Assembly: GCA_009692365.1 (NCBI GenBank)
Contig: SHZJ01000014.1
Location: 1-64,000, forward strand
DNA from: Gammaproteobacteria bacterium
GTDB taxonomy: Bacteria; Pseudomonadota; Gammaproteobacteria; Ga0077536
DNA length: 64,000 nucleotides
Direction of reading: 5' to 3'
Shown here: piece after piece, positions 46,001-54,539 of the stretch
How the letters are laid out: every line of letters begins with the position of its first letter
Position numbering within the stretch: position 1 is the stretch's first letter
Program-made: the position numbers and the translations under genes
Notes under the pieces: model-generated
The model's database searches: none
Told to the model about the DNA's origin: nothing
Seen by the model: only the letters and a program-made list of their open reading frames with translations

Positions 46001-46274
46001 GCTGCGCGAACAGGGTTTGGCCCGCGAGGTCGTGCGGTGTATCCAAAGCCTGCGCAAGAAAGCCGATCTGGCCTTGACCGATCGCATCCACGTCACTTTT
46101 AGCGCCCCCCCCTTGGTGGTGGCCGCGGTGGCTCGGCACGCAGACTACATTCGCGGTGAAGTGCTGGCTTTGGCCTTAACAGAGATGGCCGCGCCGGTCG
46201 GGGTGGCCAGCGAGGAATTCAGCGTGGGTGAGGGCACTTTGGTGGTTGCCCTCGCGCCCGCTACGGCGAGCTAA
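43074..46274 (+). CDS. ileS: isoleucyl-tRNA synthetase, type 2 (eukaryote-like)
   Basis: A 1066-residue IleRS. The opening 'FPEFKQLHQPALENEILTWW' and 'SFYEGPPTANGRPGIHHV' are of the long type 2 form. That form is found in eukaryotes and some bacteria and is typically insensitive to mupirocin. The HIGH position reads 'GIHH' (57-60), the editing domain follows, and 'EKMSKSKGN' lies near 602. The C-terminus lacks the zinc cysteines of type 1. GGAA precedes ATG 43074. It is the only ileS seen here. Confidence 0.93.
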   Translation: MASGFPEFKQLHQPALENEILTWWDSAQIFERCVAERAQAPGFSFYEGPPTANGRPGIHHVLSRTIKDLFCRYKTLKGYRVYRKAGWDTHGLPVEIEVEKALGLDGRAQIEAFGIAQFNQACRDSVNRYKRDWDDITRRIGYWVDLADPYVTYETSYIESVWWLVKQIHERGLLYKGYKIAWYSPGSGTVLSSHEVSLGYQEVTDPSVYVRFRVSEEPTCSFLAWTTTPWTLLSNVALAVGPTIGYLKVRLTSGEQAGEDLILAAARVASLQADYEILARLTGVELAGMRYERLFDLPNAPPPAQAWRVELADYVTTDEGTGIVHIAPAFGAEDYEVAQRAGLPMLNPVAADGKFIDGTPLVAGLWFKDANKPINRDLQARGLLYRQEAYRHNYPHDWRKGTPLMSYPVESWFIRTTAVKDRLVALNQTINWQPPAIRDGRFGNWLENNVDWALSRKRYWGTPLPIWLSDLPDSTYFEVIGSLAELRERCGDQLPPDATLDLHRPFVDSLTWPAPDGGTMRRVVDVMDVWFDSGAMPFAQWHYPFENKAEFERSFPADFICEGVDQTRGWFYTLHAIATLVMDNVAFKNCVVNGLILDEHGEKMSKSKGNTVDPFKVVAEHGADIVRWYMMSNSPPWDNMKFSPRGLVETRNKLFSTLENIYRFLASYANIDGFTYAETSIAPAARKELDRWVLSRLNSTIEVVDLAYAEYDATHAARAIETFVEEFSNWYIRRSRERFWATRRNEDTHDGHDKLCAYQTTYECLVTVAKLMSPIAPFFSEWLYRGLNETSARETPPSVHLSDFPVVVAGLTDLALEHRMGLARSIVSLTLLLRNRAALNVRQPLSRILLVSGPGAIDAAAIEAVRQIILEEVNVRQIEYVADAQGLVRRAAKANFKRLGGRLGTQMKAVAALIAALSSEEVARFVAAGSWILQDAGAPVTLELADVEIVSEEIGHWLVAQEGRLTLALDTTLTPALREQGLAREVVRCIQSLRKKADLALTDRIHVTFSAPPLVVAAVARHADYIRGEVLALALTEMAAPVGVASEEFSVGEGTLVVALAPATAS

Positions 46275-46289
46275 ACCCGAGGCCGCCGC

Positions 46290-48422
46290 CTAACTATTGA
46301 CGAAACTCAACAGTGGAACGGGCTTGCCGACGCCATAACCCTGGGCGTAATCCACGCCTAGCGCGCGCAACAGCCGCAAAATTGGTTCGTCCTCTACAAA
46401 CTCAGCGACCGTTCGTTTACCCATCAGGTGGCCAATTTCGTTGATCGATTTCACCATCGCGAGGTCGACCGAATCCACCGCAATGCCCCGCACGAAAGCG
46501 CCGTCTATTTTCAGAAAATCGACTGGCAGATTTTTCAAATAGGCGAAACTGGAAAAGCCACTGCCGAAGTCGTCCAGTGCAAACAGGCACCCGCGCTCCT
46601 GCAGGGTCTGGATGAAACGACTCGCCTGCACGATATCCGACACGGCCGCCGTTTCGGTGACCTCGAAACACAATTTATGGGCTGGGATCCGGCAGGAATC
46701 GATGCGTTCAAGAATGAAGCTGAGACAGTCATCGTTGCCAAACGATTGGCCGGAAAGATTGATCGCGCACAGGTGGAGACGCTGCAGCAGGCGGGGATGA
46801 TCGCGCAGCCAAGACAGGGTGTGGTTGACCACCCAGCGGTCAATCTTGACCGCGAGGTTGTAGCGCTCAGCGGCCGGCAGAAACTCGCTGGGCATCACCA
46901 GTTGGCCGCGCTCGTCGCGCATTCGCAGCAGTATTTCATAATGGTCGCCCGACCCGTCCGCCACGATTGGCACGATGGGCTGCAGGAAAAGCTCAAATCG
47001 GTTGTCGCGCAAGGCGTCGTTGATGCGCGTGGCCCAGCGCATCTGCCCATGGCGGGTCAGCATTTTGGCGTCGTCTACCTCATAGGTATGCAGGCGGTTG
47101 CGCCCGGCGTCTTTGGCGGCGTAACACGCGGTGTCGGCCATGCTCATTACCTCTGCCACGCTATCGCAACTGCGATTGACCGCGACCAAACCAATACTCA
47201 GAGAGACCTTGTAACTGCGTTCGTTCCACACGAACTGGAAGGCTTCAACCGCCGCTCGGACTGCTTCGAAGGACGCCATCGCCAGGCGCAGCGGGCAGTC
47301 CTCAATCAGCATGGCGAAGTCATCCCCGCCAATGCGGGCCAGCGTGTCGCGTTTGCGCGAGATCGTTTTTAGCAGGCGGGCAATTTGGCGCAGCAGCTCG
47401 TCCCCGGCGGCGTGCCCGCAGGTGTCGTTGAGGATCCTAAATTGATCGATATCGATAATGCCCAAGGTGTGCTCAGAGCTTTCGCTGTGCGCGCTCTCTA
47501 AGACCCGCCCCAAGCGGTCTTCCAGTGTTTTGCGGTTGGGCAGGCCGGTGAGTTCGTCGTGGGCGGCGTGGAAATTAAGTTTCTCTGACAGTCTAAAGGC
47601 CTCGTCGATGTCCTCGACGGTGAGCAGAATGAGCGGTACCCCACGGCTGGTGACCACCCGGGCGGTTTCTTTCACCCACATGGATTCGGCATTTTTTTTG
47701 CGTCGTCGAATTTCCCAGCGATGCAGTCGGTCGGGATGCTCGAGCGCGGCCTGTAAATATTCTCCTGCGCGGGGCTGGTCCTCCGAGGGATAAAAATCTA
47801 ATACCGGTTGCTGCTGAACGTCGGTCGGCAGATAGCCTAAAGTCTGCACGCTGAAACGATTGGTGAGCAGCACTTCTAGGGACGAATTCAGGATCCAGCA
47901 GGCGACCGGGGTGTTGTCGTAGAGAAAATGGGTGGTCCCTTGCAAGAGGCTATCTTCGAGCAGCGTGGGCGAGGCGCCCGCCGCTTGCAGCGGGTTGGCG
48001 ACGTCGCTGAGACCCTCTTTTGCCCGCAGGCGGTCGGCGGCCTTTTTGAGGGCGAGTTGGGTGTTGATTCGCGCCAGCAAGATCGGTAGGTCGCCGGGCT
48101 TGACCACATAGTCGTTAGCGCCGAGTTCCATGGTGTGAGCGATATCGTGCTTGTCGTCGCTGGCGGCGAGCATGATTACCGGCAGTTGCGTCTCGGAATA
48201 GCGCAGGCGCAGGTTTTTGAGCACCTCAGCGCCGCTCATGCCGGGCATCTGTAAATCCAGCAGGACTAGATCAAAGGGTTCTCGCTCGATCGCCGACAGC
48301 GCTTCTCGGCCATCTTCAGCCGTGACGACCCGGTAACCTTTGGAACTCAAACGCATGGCAATCGCACGCCGAATCGTCGCGTTATCGTCGACAGCAAGTA
48401 CGCACGCCGACACTGTCGACAT
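46290..48422 (-). CDS. response regulator with PAS, GGDEF and EAL domains
   Basis: A 710-residue c-di-GMP protein. The receiver domain (about 5-125) has phospho-acceptor D56 in 'LVLLDLQMPG' and Lys in 'VVKPGD'. A PAS domain follows (about 165-285). The GGDEF domain has the variant 'RIGGDDFAML', and the EAL domain has 'YEILLRM' in place of EAL. The metal and catalytic positions 'NLSGQS', 'FEVTETAA', 'DDFGSGFSS' and 'LKIDG' are kept, so phosphodiesterase activity is likely. Cyclase activity is uncertain. AGGGAG precedes ATG 48420-48422. Confidence 0.93.
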   Translation of the reverse strand: MSTVSACVLAVDDNATIRRAIAMRLSSKGYRVVTAEDGREALSAIEREPFDLVLLDLQMPGMSGAEVLKNLRLRYSETQLPVIMLAASDDKHDIAHTMELGANDYVVKPGDLPILLARINTQLALKKAADRLRAKEGLSDVANPLQAAGASPTLLEDSLLQGTTHFLYDNTPVACWILNSSLEVLLTNRFSVQTLGYLPTDVQQQPVLDFYPSEDQPRAGEYLQAALEHPDRLHRWEIRRRKKNAESMWVKETARVVTSRGVPLILLTVEDIDEAFRLSEKLNFHAAHDELTGLPNRKTLEDRLGRVLESAHSESSEHTLGIIDIDQFRILNDTCGHAAGDELLRQIARLLKTISRKRDTLARIGGDDFAMLIEDCPLRLAMASFEAVRAAVEAFQFVWNERSYKVSLSIGLVAVNRSCDSVAEVMSMADTACYAAKDAGRNRLHTYEVDDAKMLTRHGQMRWATRINDALRDNRFELFLQPIVPIVADGSGDHYEILLRMRDERGQLVMPSEFLPAAERYNLAVKIDRWVVNHTLSWLRDHPRLLQRLHLCAINLSGQSFGNDDCLSFILERIDSCRIPAHKLCFEVTETAAVSDIVQASRFIQTLQERGCLFALDDFGSGFSSFAYLKNLPVDFLKIDGAFVRGIAVDSVDLAMVKSINEIGHLMGKRTVAEFVEDEPILRLLRALGVDYAQGYGVGKPVPLLSFVNS

Positions 48423-48575
48423 CAGAAGCTCCCTTATAGTGCGCGGCGGCGGCTTTGTGCCAAAAAAAAGCTGCCGCCGGAAAAGACAACGGTAACGGTG
48501 CGACTCGATGCCTTGTGGCGGGCGTAGCCGGGCTACCAACGCCCGGGGTCGTGGACCGTTACGGTGGCGAAACCC
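48423..48575 (-). promoter_or_regulatory. spacer between batD and the response regulator gene
   Basis: The gap holds a stem-loop near 48518-48546 (GGGCG / CGCCC enclosing TAGCCGGGCTA), just after the batD stop read on the minus strand. It could end the bat transcript, but there is no T-run. ACCGTTACGGT and GGTAACGGT motifs nearby form small palindromes of unknown meaning. Confidence 0.35.
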
Positions 48576-50294
48576 TTAATCGGCGCCCGCCGGATAAAGT
48601 TGAGGCAGTTGTTGAGTTGCTGGCTGAGCAAGTGCGGGTCTGCGTCCGACATAGTGTTGCCAAGCAGCCAACAGTTCCGCGCTCGTCAACACCACCGGCA
48701 CGCGCGCATAGCGCGCGGCGTCCAGCCGGTACACCTGCTGCGCCAAGGGTTCATCCACGCACCGAGCCAACTGTGCTAACGAGCGTGGCGGCGCGGCAGG
48801 CCATCTTTCACGACCCCAGGCGAGGAGCGCGGTGGCAATCCCGGCGCCGTCGCCGCGTGCGCAGGCGGTTTTCAGGCGCCGCGCGGGCGCGGTGTCATCA
48901 CCCGGCGCTGCGGGGGGTGAGTGGGCTTGGGTCGGGTGCCCTGGCCCGCGCCAATATAAAAACAGCGTCATCAGCCAAGCACTGCCGCACAGCGCTGCTA
49001 CCCACGGCCAGTAGGTGCTCGCCGCGCCGGCCACGCCAGCCACGCCGAGCGGCAAACCCTCGGCCCTCGGCACGGGGGCTGCAGGGGTGGCGGCGGCGAT
49101 AGTTGCAGCGGCGGGTGTGGCCCCGCCGGGGGGAAGGGCGTCGATCCCCGGCAGCGCGTTGAGCGTCACGGCCGCTAGGCGCGCAAATTCCAGTTGATCG
49201 AGGGTCGTATTCCACCAAGGAATTTCGATCGCTGGCAAGGCAGCGCTGCCCGCGCTGGTCGCGAGTAGGGCTGATTTCTGCACCATCGTCCCCTCAAAAC
49301 TACCGTCTTGCTGCCGGTCGTTGGTTTGCGGCTGCTCGGGATAGATTTTCCAACCGGTGGGTGCCACCACGACCAACGGGGCTAGCTGGCCGGCGGTCAA
49401 GCCTTCGCCCACCACACTGATCGTGTGGGTGATGGGTTCGCCGAGGTTGGCCTGCAGGGTCGTCGGCTGCCATTCTTCCCTCACCCGTAAGCTGCGCGCC
49501 GGCAGCCAGTGCTGGCCCGGGAAAGCCGCCGGTACCGGCCGCACGTCCAGGGTGAGCGCAACGGAGCTAATGCGTCGGGTCGACATGGCTTGCGAAAAAT
49601 TCTCAAACAACGACAAGCCCCGTTTGACCACCTGTGCGGTGACGACCGCGGGCTTGATGGTCAGCGGCCCGCTGGCCTGCGGATAAACCGTGAAGCGGCG
49701 TTCCACCACCTCGTAACGCTGGCCGTTAAGCGTGCGCTGATAGTGGCGGTCTTCGTTCAGTGGTTTAACCACCGCGTCCCCGGAAAAAGCCGGCTCGGAC
49801 AGCGCGGCATTGCTAATTTCATAACGCCGCCACAGGCGCAGGGTGTAGAGCACCTCCTGTTGCACATAGGGGTTGCGGGGCGTGGCCTCGACTTCCAGGA
49901 ACAGCCCCTCATCGGGCGCAGCCGTAGGCGCTGCTGCCGCCAAGGCTAATTGGCGCGGCGCGGTTTGTTGCGCTCCAAAGCGGACCGCGGGTACCACCAG
50001 CGGCGAGTTATGCTTGGGTAGGACGGTGAGGGTCCAAGTGGTGGTGCGACTCTGCCGCCCGTTGCGCAGTTCCAGAGAGGTTTGCTGGTTGCGGCGGAGG
50101 ATTTGAAAATCGCGCTCAAGTGGGGTGAAGTCGGGATCGTCGTCGATCGCCCCATCGGCGGTGAAAAGCAGCGTGAAAGATTCGTCCAACGGGGGCGGAT
50201 CGGGGAGCACCGTCAAGCTTATCGTGGCCGCGCCGGCCGTCGTGGCGGCGCTGAGCAGCAGCGTCAGCAGCGCGCTTTGCAGCCATTTCACCAT
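48576..50294 (-). CDS. batD: BatD-like periplasmic/membrane protein
   Basis: A 572-residue BatD (oxygen-tolerance) protein. It has a signal peptide ('LLTLLLSAATTAGAA'), beta-rich repeats such as 'FTPLERDFQILRRNQQTSLEL', a C-terminal membrane helix near 'STYWPWVAALCGSAWLM', and a cytoplasmic tail. Bat proteins form a MoxR-linked complex whose molecular role is still unclear. Its start overlaps the end of the batB/C gene by 7 bases. It is the last gene of the operon. Confidence 0.9.
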   Translation of the reverse strand: MVKWLQSALLTLLLSAATTAGAATISLTVLPDPPPLDESFTLLFTADGAIDDDPDFTPLERDFQILRRNQQTSLELRNGRQSRTTTWTLTVLPKHNSPLVVPAVRFGAQQTAPRQLALAAAAPTAAPDEGLFLEVEATPRNPYVQQEVLYTLRLWRRYEISNAALSEPAFSGDAVVKPLNEDRHYQRTLNGQRYEVVERRFTVYPQASGPLTIKPAVVTAQVVKRGLSLFENFSQAMSTRRISSVALTLDVRPVPAAFPGQHWLPARSLRVREEWQPTTLQANLGEPITHTISVVGEGLTAGQLAPLVVVAPTGWKIYPEQPQTNDRQQDGSFEGTMVQKSALLATSAGSAALPAIEIPWWNTTLDQLEFARLAAVTLNALPGIDALPPGGATPAAATIAAATPAAPVPRAEGLPLGVAGVAGAASTYWPWVAALCGSAWLMTLFLYWRGPGHPTQAHSPPAAPGDDTAPARRLKTACARGDGAGIATALLAWGRERWPAAPPRSLAQLARCVDEPLAQQVYRLDAARYARVPVVLTSAELLAAWQHYVGRRPALAQPATQQLPQLYPAGAD

Positions 50295-52090
50295 GGTTCG
50301 GAACTCCCGCTTTTACCGCCATAGAGGCGCTGGTATTGATATTGGAATTTGCGCCGCCACAAACCACCCGGGTCGTCCGGGACTTGGCGCAGCCACTGTT
50401 CGGCTGACATTTCTTCTTCGTCCTTAGAGGCCGCCTCGCGGGCGGCTTTTGCCGCAGCTTGCTTGCGGGCCGCAGCCGCTCCCCCCGCGCCGGCCTGTGC
50501 GGCCGCCTCCTGCTCCGCCTGACTGCTCTCGTCCCCGTCCGGTGCTTCGCCGTCAGGTTTCTTCTCGGCAGATTTGTCGTCGCTCGGTTCGGCCATGCCG
50601 GGGTCTTGCCCACGCGCCGCCGGCGTTTTCGCCTGTCCGTCATCCGGCTGCTGTTCGTCGCCGTCGGCGCCGGCTTTAGGCGGGCTTTTGGGCGGGGCTT
50701 TCGATGGCTCTTGTGCCGGCTCCCCTTGTTGCCGCAGGAGTGTTTCGATAAGGGATTTGTTGTACTCGGCGTCGGCGTGCTGAGGGTTTTGCTTGAGGGC
50801 GGCCGCGTAGGCTGCCACGGCATCCTCCAACTGGCCCGCCCGGGCCAGCGCATTGCCGCGGTTGTACTGCGCCTCGGGGTCCTTACTACCCGCCAGGGCC
50901 TGCGCGGCGGCGGGGTAATCCGCCTGCCGATAAAGGGCCGCGGCGCGCCACGCGGGGTCTTCAAAACGCTGCGCCGCGCGCGCGTAATCGGCTTGTGAAA
51001 ACGCGCGCTGGCCCGCTTGATCCGGAGTAAACCACCAGTTACGCGCGGTGGCCGGGCGGGGTGCTAGCAGCATGGGTAGCAGCAGCACCGGGAGCAGCGC
51101 CCCCCGCCGGAAGCTCAGCGCGGCCAGCGCCAGCACGGGTCCCAGCAGCCACGGTCCTAACTCATACCATTGCTCGGTGATGCGCTGCGCCGCTGATTCA
51201 ATGTCGCCCATCTTTTGCGTGGCCCAGAAAGCCTGCAGCGCGGTCACATCGGTGTTGTCGATACGCGCAGGCAGATACACCCCGCGGCCGCTCGTCGCCA
51301 AGGCTGCGAGCGGCCCGGCCTCCAGCCGGCTCATGATGATGGTGCCGACGAGGTCTTTCACAAAGCCACCCGCGCCGTCGGGCACCGGCGCCCCGGCACT
51401 CGTGCCGAGACCCAGCACCGAAAGTCTAAAAGCGTGCGTCGCGAGCGTTTGCTTTACGGCGACGACTTGGGTGGCCGGCACGCCATCCGTGACCAGCAGA
51501 ATATCGCCGCGCACATAGCCGGCTTGGGTGAGCAGGGCCGCGCACGCGGCGACCGCCCCGGCCACATCCGTGCCCGGCGAGGGCATGAGTTCGGGCTCCA
51601 TCACATCGAGCTGGGACTCAATCGTGCGGACATCATCGGTGAGTGGGGTGACGGGGAACGCTCGCCCGGAGAACACGACCAGGGCGGTCTGACCCCGGTC
51701 GCGCACGGCGAGCAGGTCGCGAATCTTGAACTTGGCACGACTCAGGCGGGTGGGTGCCACATCCTGAGCCTGCATCGACGCCGAGAGATCCAGTGCGATT
51801 ACCAGCGCGGATTCCTCGCGGAACAGTGGTTGCGGCAGCCGTTGGGCGGTGGGCCCGGCAAGCGCGGCAATCGCCAGCAGGCCCGCCAGCAGCGGGGGTA
51901 AGAGGCGCGGCGCGCGGGCCTGCTGCGGGTTAGGCACGCTGACAAACGGCAGCAGGGCCGGGTCGCAGATCCGGCGCAGCACGTTGCGCGCCGCGGCCGT
52001 GCGTTGCCACTGCCAGACCAGCGCCAACAACGGCAGCACGGCCAGCCACCACAGGGGGCGCAGAAAATGGAATTCTGCGAGGAGGTTCAT
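50288..52090 (-). CDS. batB: BatB/BatC fusion: vWA domain plus TPR repeats
   Basis: A 600-residue fusion. Two N-terminal membrane helices are followed by a von Willebrand A domain with an intact MIDAS ('ALDLSASMQ', then 'LLVTDG'). Two more helices near 310-345 lead to TPR repeats ('AQYNRGNALARAGQLEDAVAAY'). The C-terminal 130 residues are Lys/Ala/Pro/Asp/Glu-rich and probably disordered. In many bacteria BatB and BatC are separate genes. It overlaps batA by 4 bases and batD by 7, indicating tight coupling. Confidence 0.92.
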   Translation of the reverse strand: MNLLAEFHFLRPLWWLAVLPLLALVWQWQRTAAARNVLRRICDPALLPFVSVPNPQQARAPRLLPPLLAGLLAIAALAGPTAQRLPQPLFREESALVIALDLSASMQAQDVAPTRLSRAKFKIRDLLAVRDRGQTALVVFSGRAFPVTPLTDDVRTIESQLDVMEPELMPSPGTDVAGAVAACAALLTQAGYVRGDILLVTDGVPATQVVAVKQTLATHAFRLSVLGLGTSAGAPVPDGAGGFVKDLVGTIIMSRLEAGPLAALATSGRGVYLPARIDNTDVTALQAFWATQKMGDIESAAQRITEQWYELGPWLLGPVLALAALSFRRGALLPVLLLPMLLAPRPATARNWWFTPDQAGQRAFSQADYARAAQRFEDPAWRAAALYRQADYPAAAQALAGSKDPEAQYNRGNALARAGQLEDAVAAYAAALKQNPQHADAEYNKSLIETLLRQQGEPAQEPSKAPPKSPPKAGADGDEQQPDDGQAKTPAARGQDPGMAEPSDDKSAEKKPDGEAPDGDESSQAEQEAAAQAGAGGAAAARKQAAAKAAREAASKDEEEMSAEQWLRQVPDDPGGLWRRKFQYQYQRLYGGKSGSSEPW

Positions 52091-53091
52091 GCGGTATTTA
52101 GCCCCCGCCGCGCGGCCAACAGACCGGCCGCAGCCAACAGACCGGCCACGGCCAGCGCGCCGCCCAGCGGCCAGATGAACAGCGTCTGCACCGGGCGGAA
52201 GTGTTCCTCTTCGCGCGCCACCGGCTCGAGGCGGTCGAGTTCGGCGTAGATTTCTTGCAGCCCCTGCAGGTCGCGCGCCCGGAAATAACGCCCCCCGGTG
52301 GCCGCGGCCAAGTCGCGCAGCGTGTCTTCGTCGAGGTCGGTAGACGGATTCACCCGGATGGTTCCAAACAGCTGCCGCACCAGCATTTCGTCCGCGCCGA
52401 TGCCGATGGTGTAGATCCGCAGGCCCTCGCGGGCGGCTAGCCGGGCGGCTCGTCGCGGCTCGACATGACCGGCCGTATTGGCCCCGTCGGTCATGAGAAT
52501 GATGGTTTTGTGGGGCGTATTTTGCGCGCGCAGCCGCTTGGTGGCCAGTCCGATGGCGTCCCCGATGGCAGTGCTGCGCCCCGCCAGACCGATCACGCTT
52601 TCATCGAGCATGCGCGCCACCGTATCGCGGTCAAACGTCAACGGGACGTTGAGGTAAGCCTGTTCGCCAAAAAGCACCAGCCCGAGGCGGTCGCCGGTGC
52701 GCCGCCGAATAAATTCCTTGGCCACGAATTTCAGCGCGACCAGCCGGTTTACCGCCGCGTCTTCGAGCACGAAGTCTTTAACTTCCATGCTCTCCGAGAG
52801 GTCGACCACCAGCATCAGGTCGCGGCCGGAGGCGCGCACAGCCAGGGGCTCGCCCAGCCAGCGGGGATTGACGCTGGCCACCACCAGCAGCAACCACCCC
52901 AACAGCGCCAACCAGCGCCACCGGCGAGGCGCCGACCGGGTGACGGCAGACGCCTCAACGGTGGCGAAATCTTGGACGTCGGGCACGCGCAGCGCCGCGT
53001 CGAACTGGCGCGCCAGCGGCGCCAGCCAGCGCCGTGCCAGCCACGGTAGCGGCAGGGTCAGCAGCATCCAGGGCCAGGCTAAATCAAACAC
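52087..53091 (-). CDS. batA: BatA: membrane-anchored vWA protein
   Basis: A 334-residue BatA. One helix lies at the N-terminus, one near 55-75 and one or two at the C-terminus, enclosing a vWA domain. The MIDAS is intact: 'LVVDLSESME', the Thr in 'GLAGRST', and 'ILMTDGANT'. It probably forms a metal-dependent complex with BatB at the inner membrane. The start is GTG 53089-53091, overlapping the stop of the DUF4381 gene; the 25-codon longer frame is spurious. Confidence 0.9.
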   Translation of the reverse strand: MFDLAWPWMLLTLPLPWLARRWLAPLARQFDAALRVPDVQDFATVEASAVTRSAPRRWRWLALLGWLLLVVASVNPRWLGEPLAVRASGRDLMLVVDLSESMEVKDFVLEDAAVNRLVALKFVAKEFIRRRTGDRLGLVLFGEQAYLNVPLTFDRDTVARMLDESVIGLAGRSTAIGDAIGLATKRLRAQNTPHKTIILMTDGANTAGHVEPRRAARLAAREGLRIYTIGIGADEMLVRQLFGTIRVNPSTDLDEDTLRDLAAATGGRYFRARDLQGLQEIYAELDRLEPVAREEEHFRPVQTLFIWPLGGALAVAGLLAAAGLLAARRGLNTA

Positions 53092-53572
53092 TGCGCACAC
53101 CCTCCAGGCCCAACGGCAGGGCGCGCAACCAGCGTTCCAGCGCCCGCAGCAGGGCGGCCTGGTCATAGGTCGTGCGGGGGTCGTACGGGGCCCGGAGCAG
53201 CGCCGGATGCAGCGTGGGGTCTTCGGTCAGCCCGGGTGCCAGTTGGCTCAGACGCGCCAACCAGGCGGCATCGTGCAGCGGCAGTTGGGCCAGCGTGGGG
53301 TCGAGCGCCTGCGAGACTCGCCGTAACAGCAGCGCCACGGCCATGGCCAAGCGATGCGGGTGGTCGATGCCCCGCAGTTCGACAAAGGCTGCCCACGCCG
53401 CCCGCCGCAAGGCCCGGCGTCGGTGCCAGCGCCGCCCCAGCACCCAGCCGAGGCTTACGGCGATAAGCAAACTCGCGGCCAGCCACCAGCCGGGCGCGGG
53501 CGGCCACCAGGCGATGGGCAGCGGCAGGTGGATATCGCGCAGCGGCAGCGCGTTGGGATCTGGTGGCGTCAT
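53084..53572 (-). CDS. DUF4381 membrane protein of the Bat operon
   Basis: A 162-residue protein with one strong membrane helix ('GWWLAASLLIAVSLGWVLG') after a proline-rich start 'LPLRDIHLPLPIAWWPPAPG', then a basic cytoplasmic helical domain. This is the standard DUF4381 layout found in MoxR/Bat operons. Its function is unknown. The start ATG 53570-53572 overlaps the stop of the DUF58 gene (ATGA). Confidence 0.88.
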   Translation of the reverse strand: MTPPDPNALPLRDIHLPLPIAWWPPAPGWWLAASLLIAVSLGWVLGRRWHRRRALRRAAWAAFVELRGIDHPHRLAMAVALLLRRVSQALDPTLAQLPLHDAAWLARLSQLAPGLTEDPTLHPALLRAPYDPRTTYDQAALLRALERWLRALPLGLEGVRSV

Positions 53573-54528
53573 GCGAGCGCCTGTTTGAGCACGCTCAGCG
53601 GGTCCTCGAGGGTGCTGATACTGGCATAGCCCATCCGATGGGTCCGGCAATAGTCCACCAGATGTTGGCGGCGGGCGTCAAAGCGCTGCTGGTAGCGCGC
53701 GGCGAGCGCGCGGTCCCCCAGTTCGAAATCTACCGATAGTGCGCCGTGGGTGACCCGTAGCGGTGCGTCCAGAGCAGGCAGCGCGGTTTCAAAGAGGTCG
53801 TAGAAATGCAGCAGCGTGAGGTCGCTGTGCTGCGCGATACGCGCCAGATCGCGGTCCACGGCGGGGTCGAAATCACGCAGGTCGCTGAGCACGAAAACCA
53901 GGCTGCCGGGTTTGGTGAGGCGCTGCAAACCGGCGCTCAGTTGCGCGAGCGGCGGGCCAGCGGGGCCCCGGTCACCGGCCACCTCCACCAGTCGGTTTAG
54001 CAGGCGCAGCGCCGCCGCACCACCGCGCGCGGGGAGCACATCGCGGCTGCCCGCTGCCCCCAGCAGCACCGCCCCGATGCGGTCGTGCTCGTGGATCGCT
54101 TTCCACGCCAGCAGGGCTGCGGTGCGCGCCGCCTGCACCGACTTGAAAGCGCCTTGGGTCGCGAAGGCCATACTGCTGCGCAGGTCTAGCCCCACATAGA
54201 CTGGCCGTTCCCGCTCTTCGCGAAAGAGCTTGGTATGGGCTTTGCCGCTGCGTGCGGTCAAGCGCCAGTCGATCGTGCGCACATCGTCGCCCGGCTGATA
54301 AGGCCGGGACTCGGCGTATTCCATGCCGCGCCCTTTGAGGGGGGCGTGGTAGAGACCATTTTGGCGGGCCCGCGAGGGGCGCGCCAAGGGGGGCAGGGCG
54401 TGCGCGCGTACCCGCAAAGACAGCAGGTCTTCGAGGGTCGGATGGACGCGCGCGCTGGTGGCCGCGAGGGCCTCCGGCGTTTGCGCCGGGTCGCCGTGGC
54501 CCCAGCCCAGGGACGTCAGCCAGCCCAT
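53569..54528 (-). CDS. DUF58 domain protein (MoxR/Bat operon)
   Basis: A 319-residue DUF58 protein. The signature 'GRGMEYAESRPYQPGDDVRTIDWRLTARSG' is split over about 85-115, and a vWA-like fold follows with 'YVGLDLRSSM'. It is a soluble cytoplasmic partner of MoxR ATPases, proposed to link the ATPase to the vWA proteins. It lies 11 bases after moxR. Confidence 0.92.
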   Translation of the reverse strand: MGWLTSLGWGHGDPAQTPEALAATSARVHPTLEDLLSLRVRAHALPPLARPSRARQNGLYHAPLKGRGMEYAESRPYQPGDDVRTIDWRLTARSGKAHTKLFREERERPVYVGLDLRSSMAFATQGAFKSVQAARTAALLAWKAIHEHDRIGAVLLGAAGSRDVLPARGGAAALRLLNRLVEVAGDRGPAGPPLAQLSAGLQRLTKPGSLVFVLSDLRDFDPAVDRDLARIAQHSDLTLLHFYDLFETALPALDAPLRVTHGALSVDFELGDRALAARYQQRFDARRQHLVDYCRTHRMGYASISTLEDPLSVLKQALA

Positions 54529-54539
54529 GCCGTGCGACC

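Noticed and set aside
46428-47372. 314-codon plus-strand frame opposite the GGDEF-EAL gene
   Set aside because: The opposite strand has clear GGDEF/EAL motifs over this stretch; the plus frame has none.
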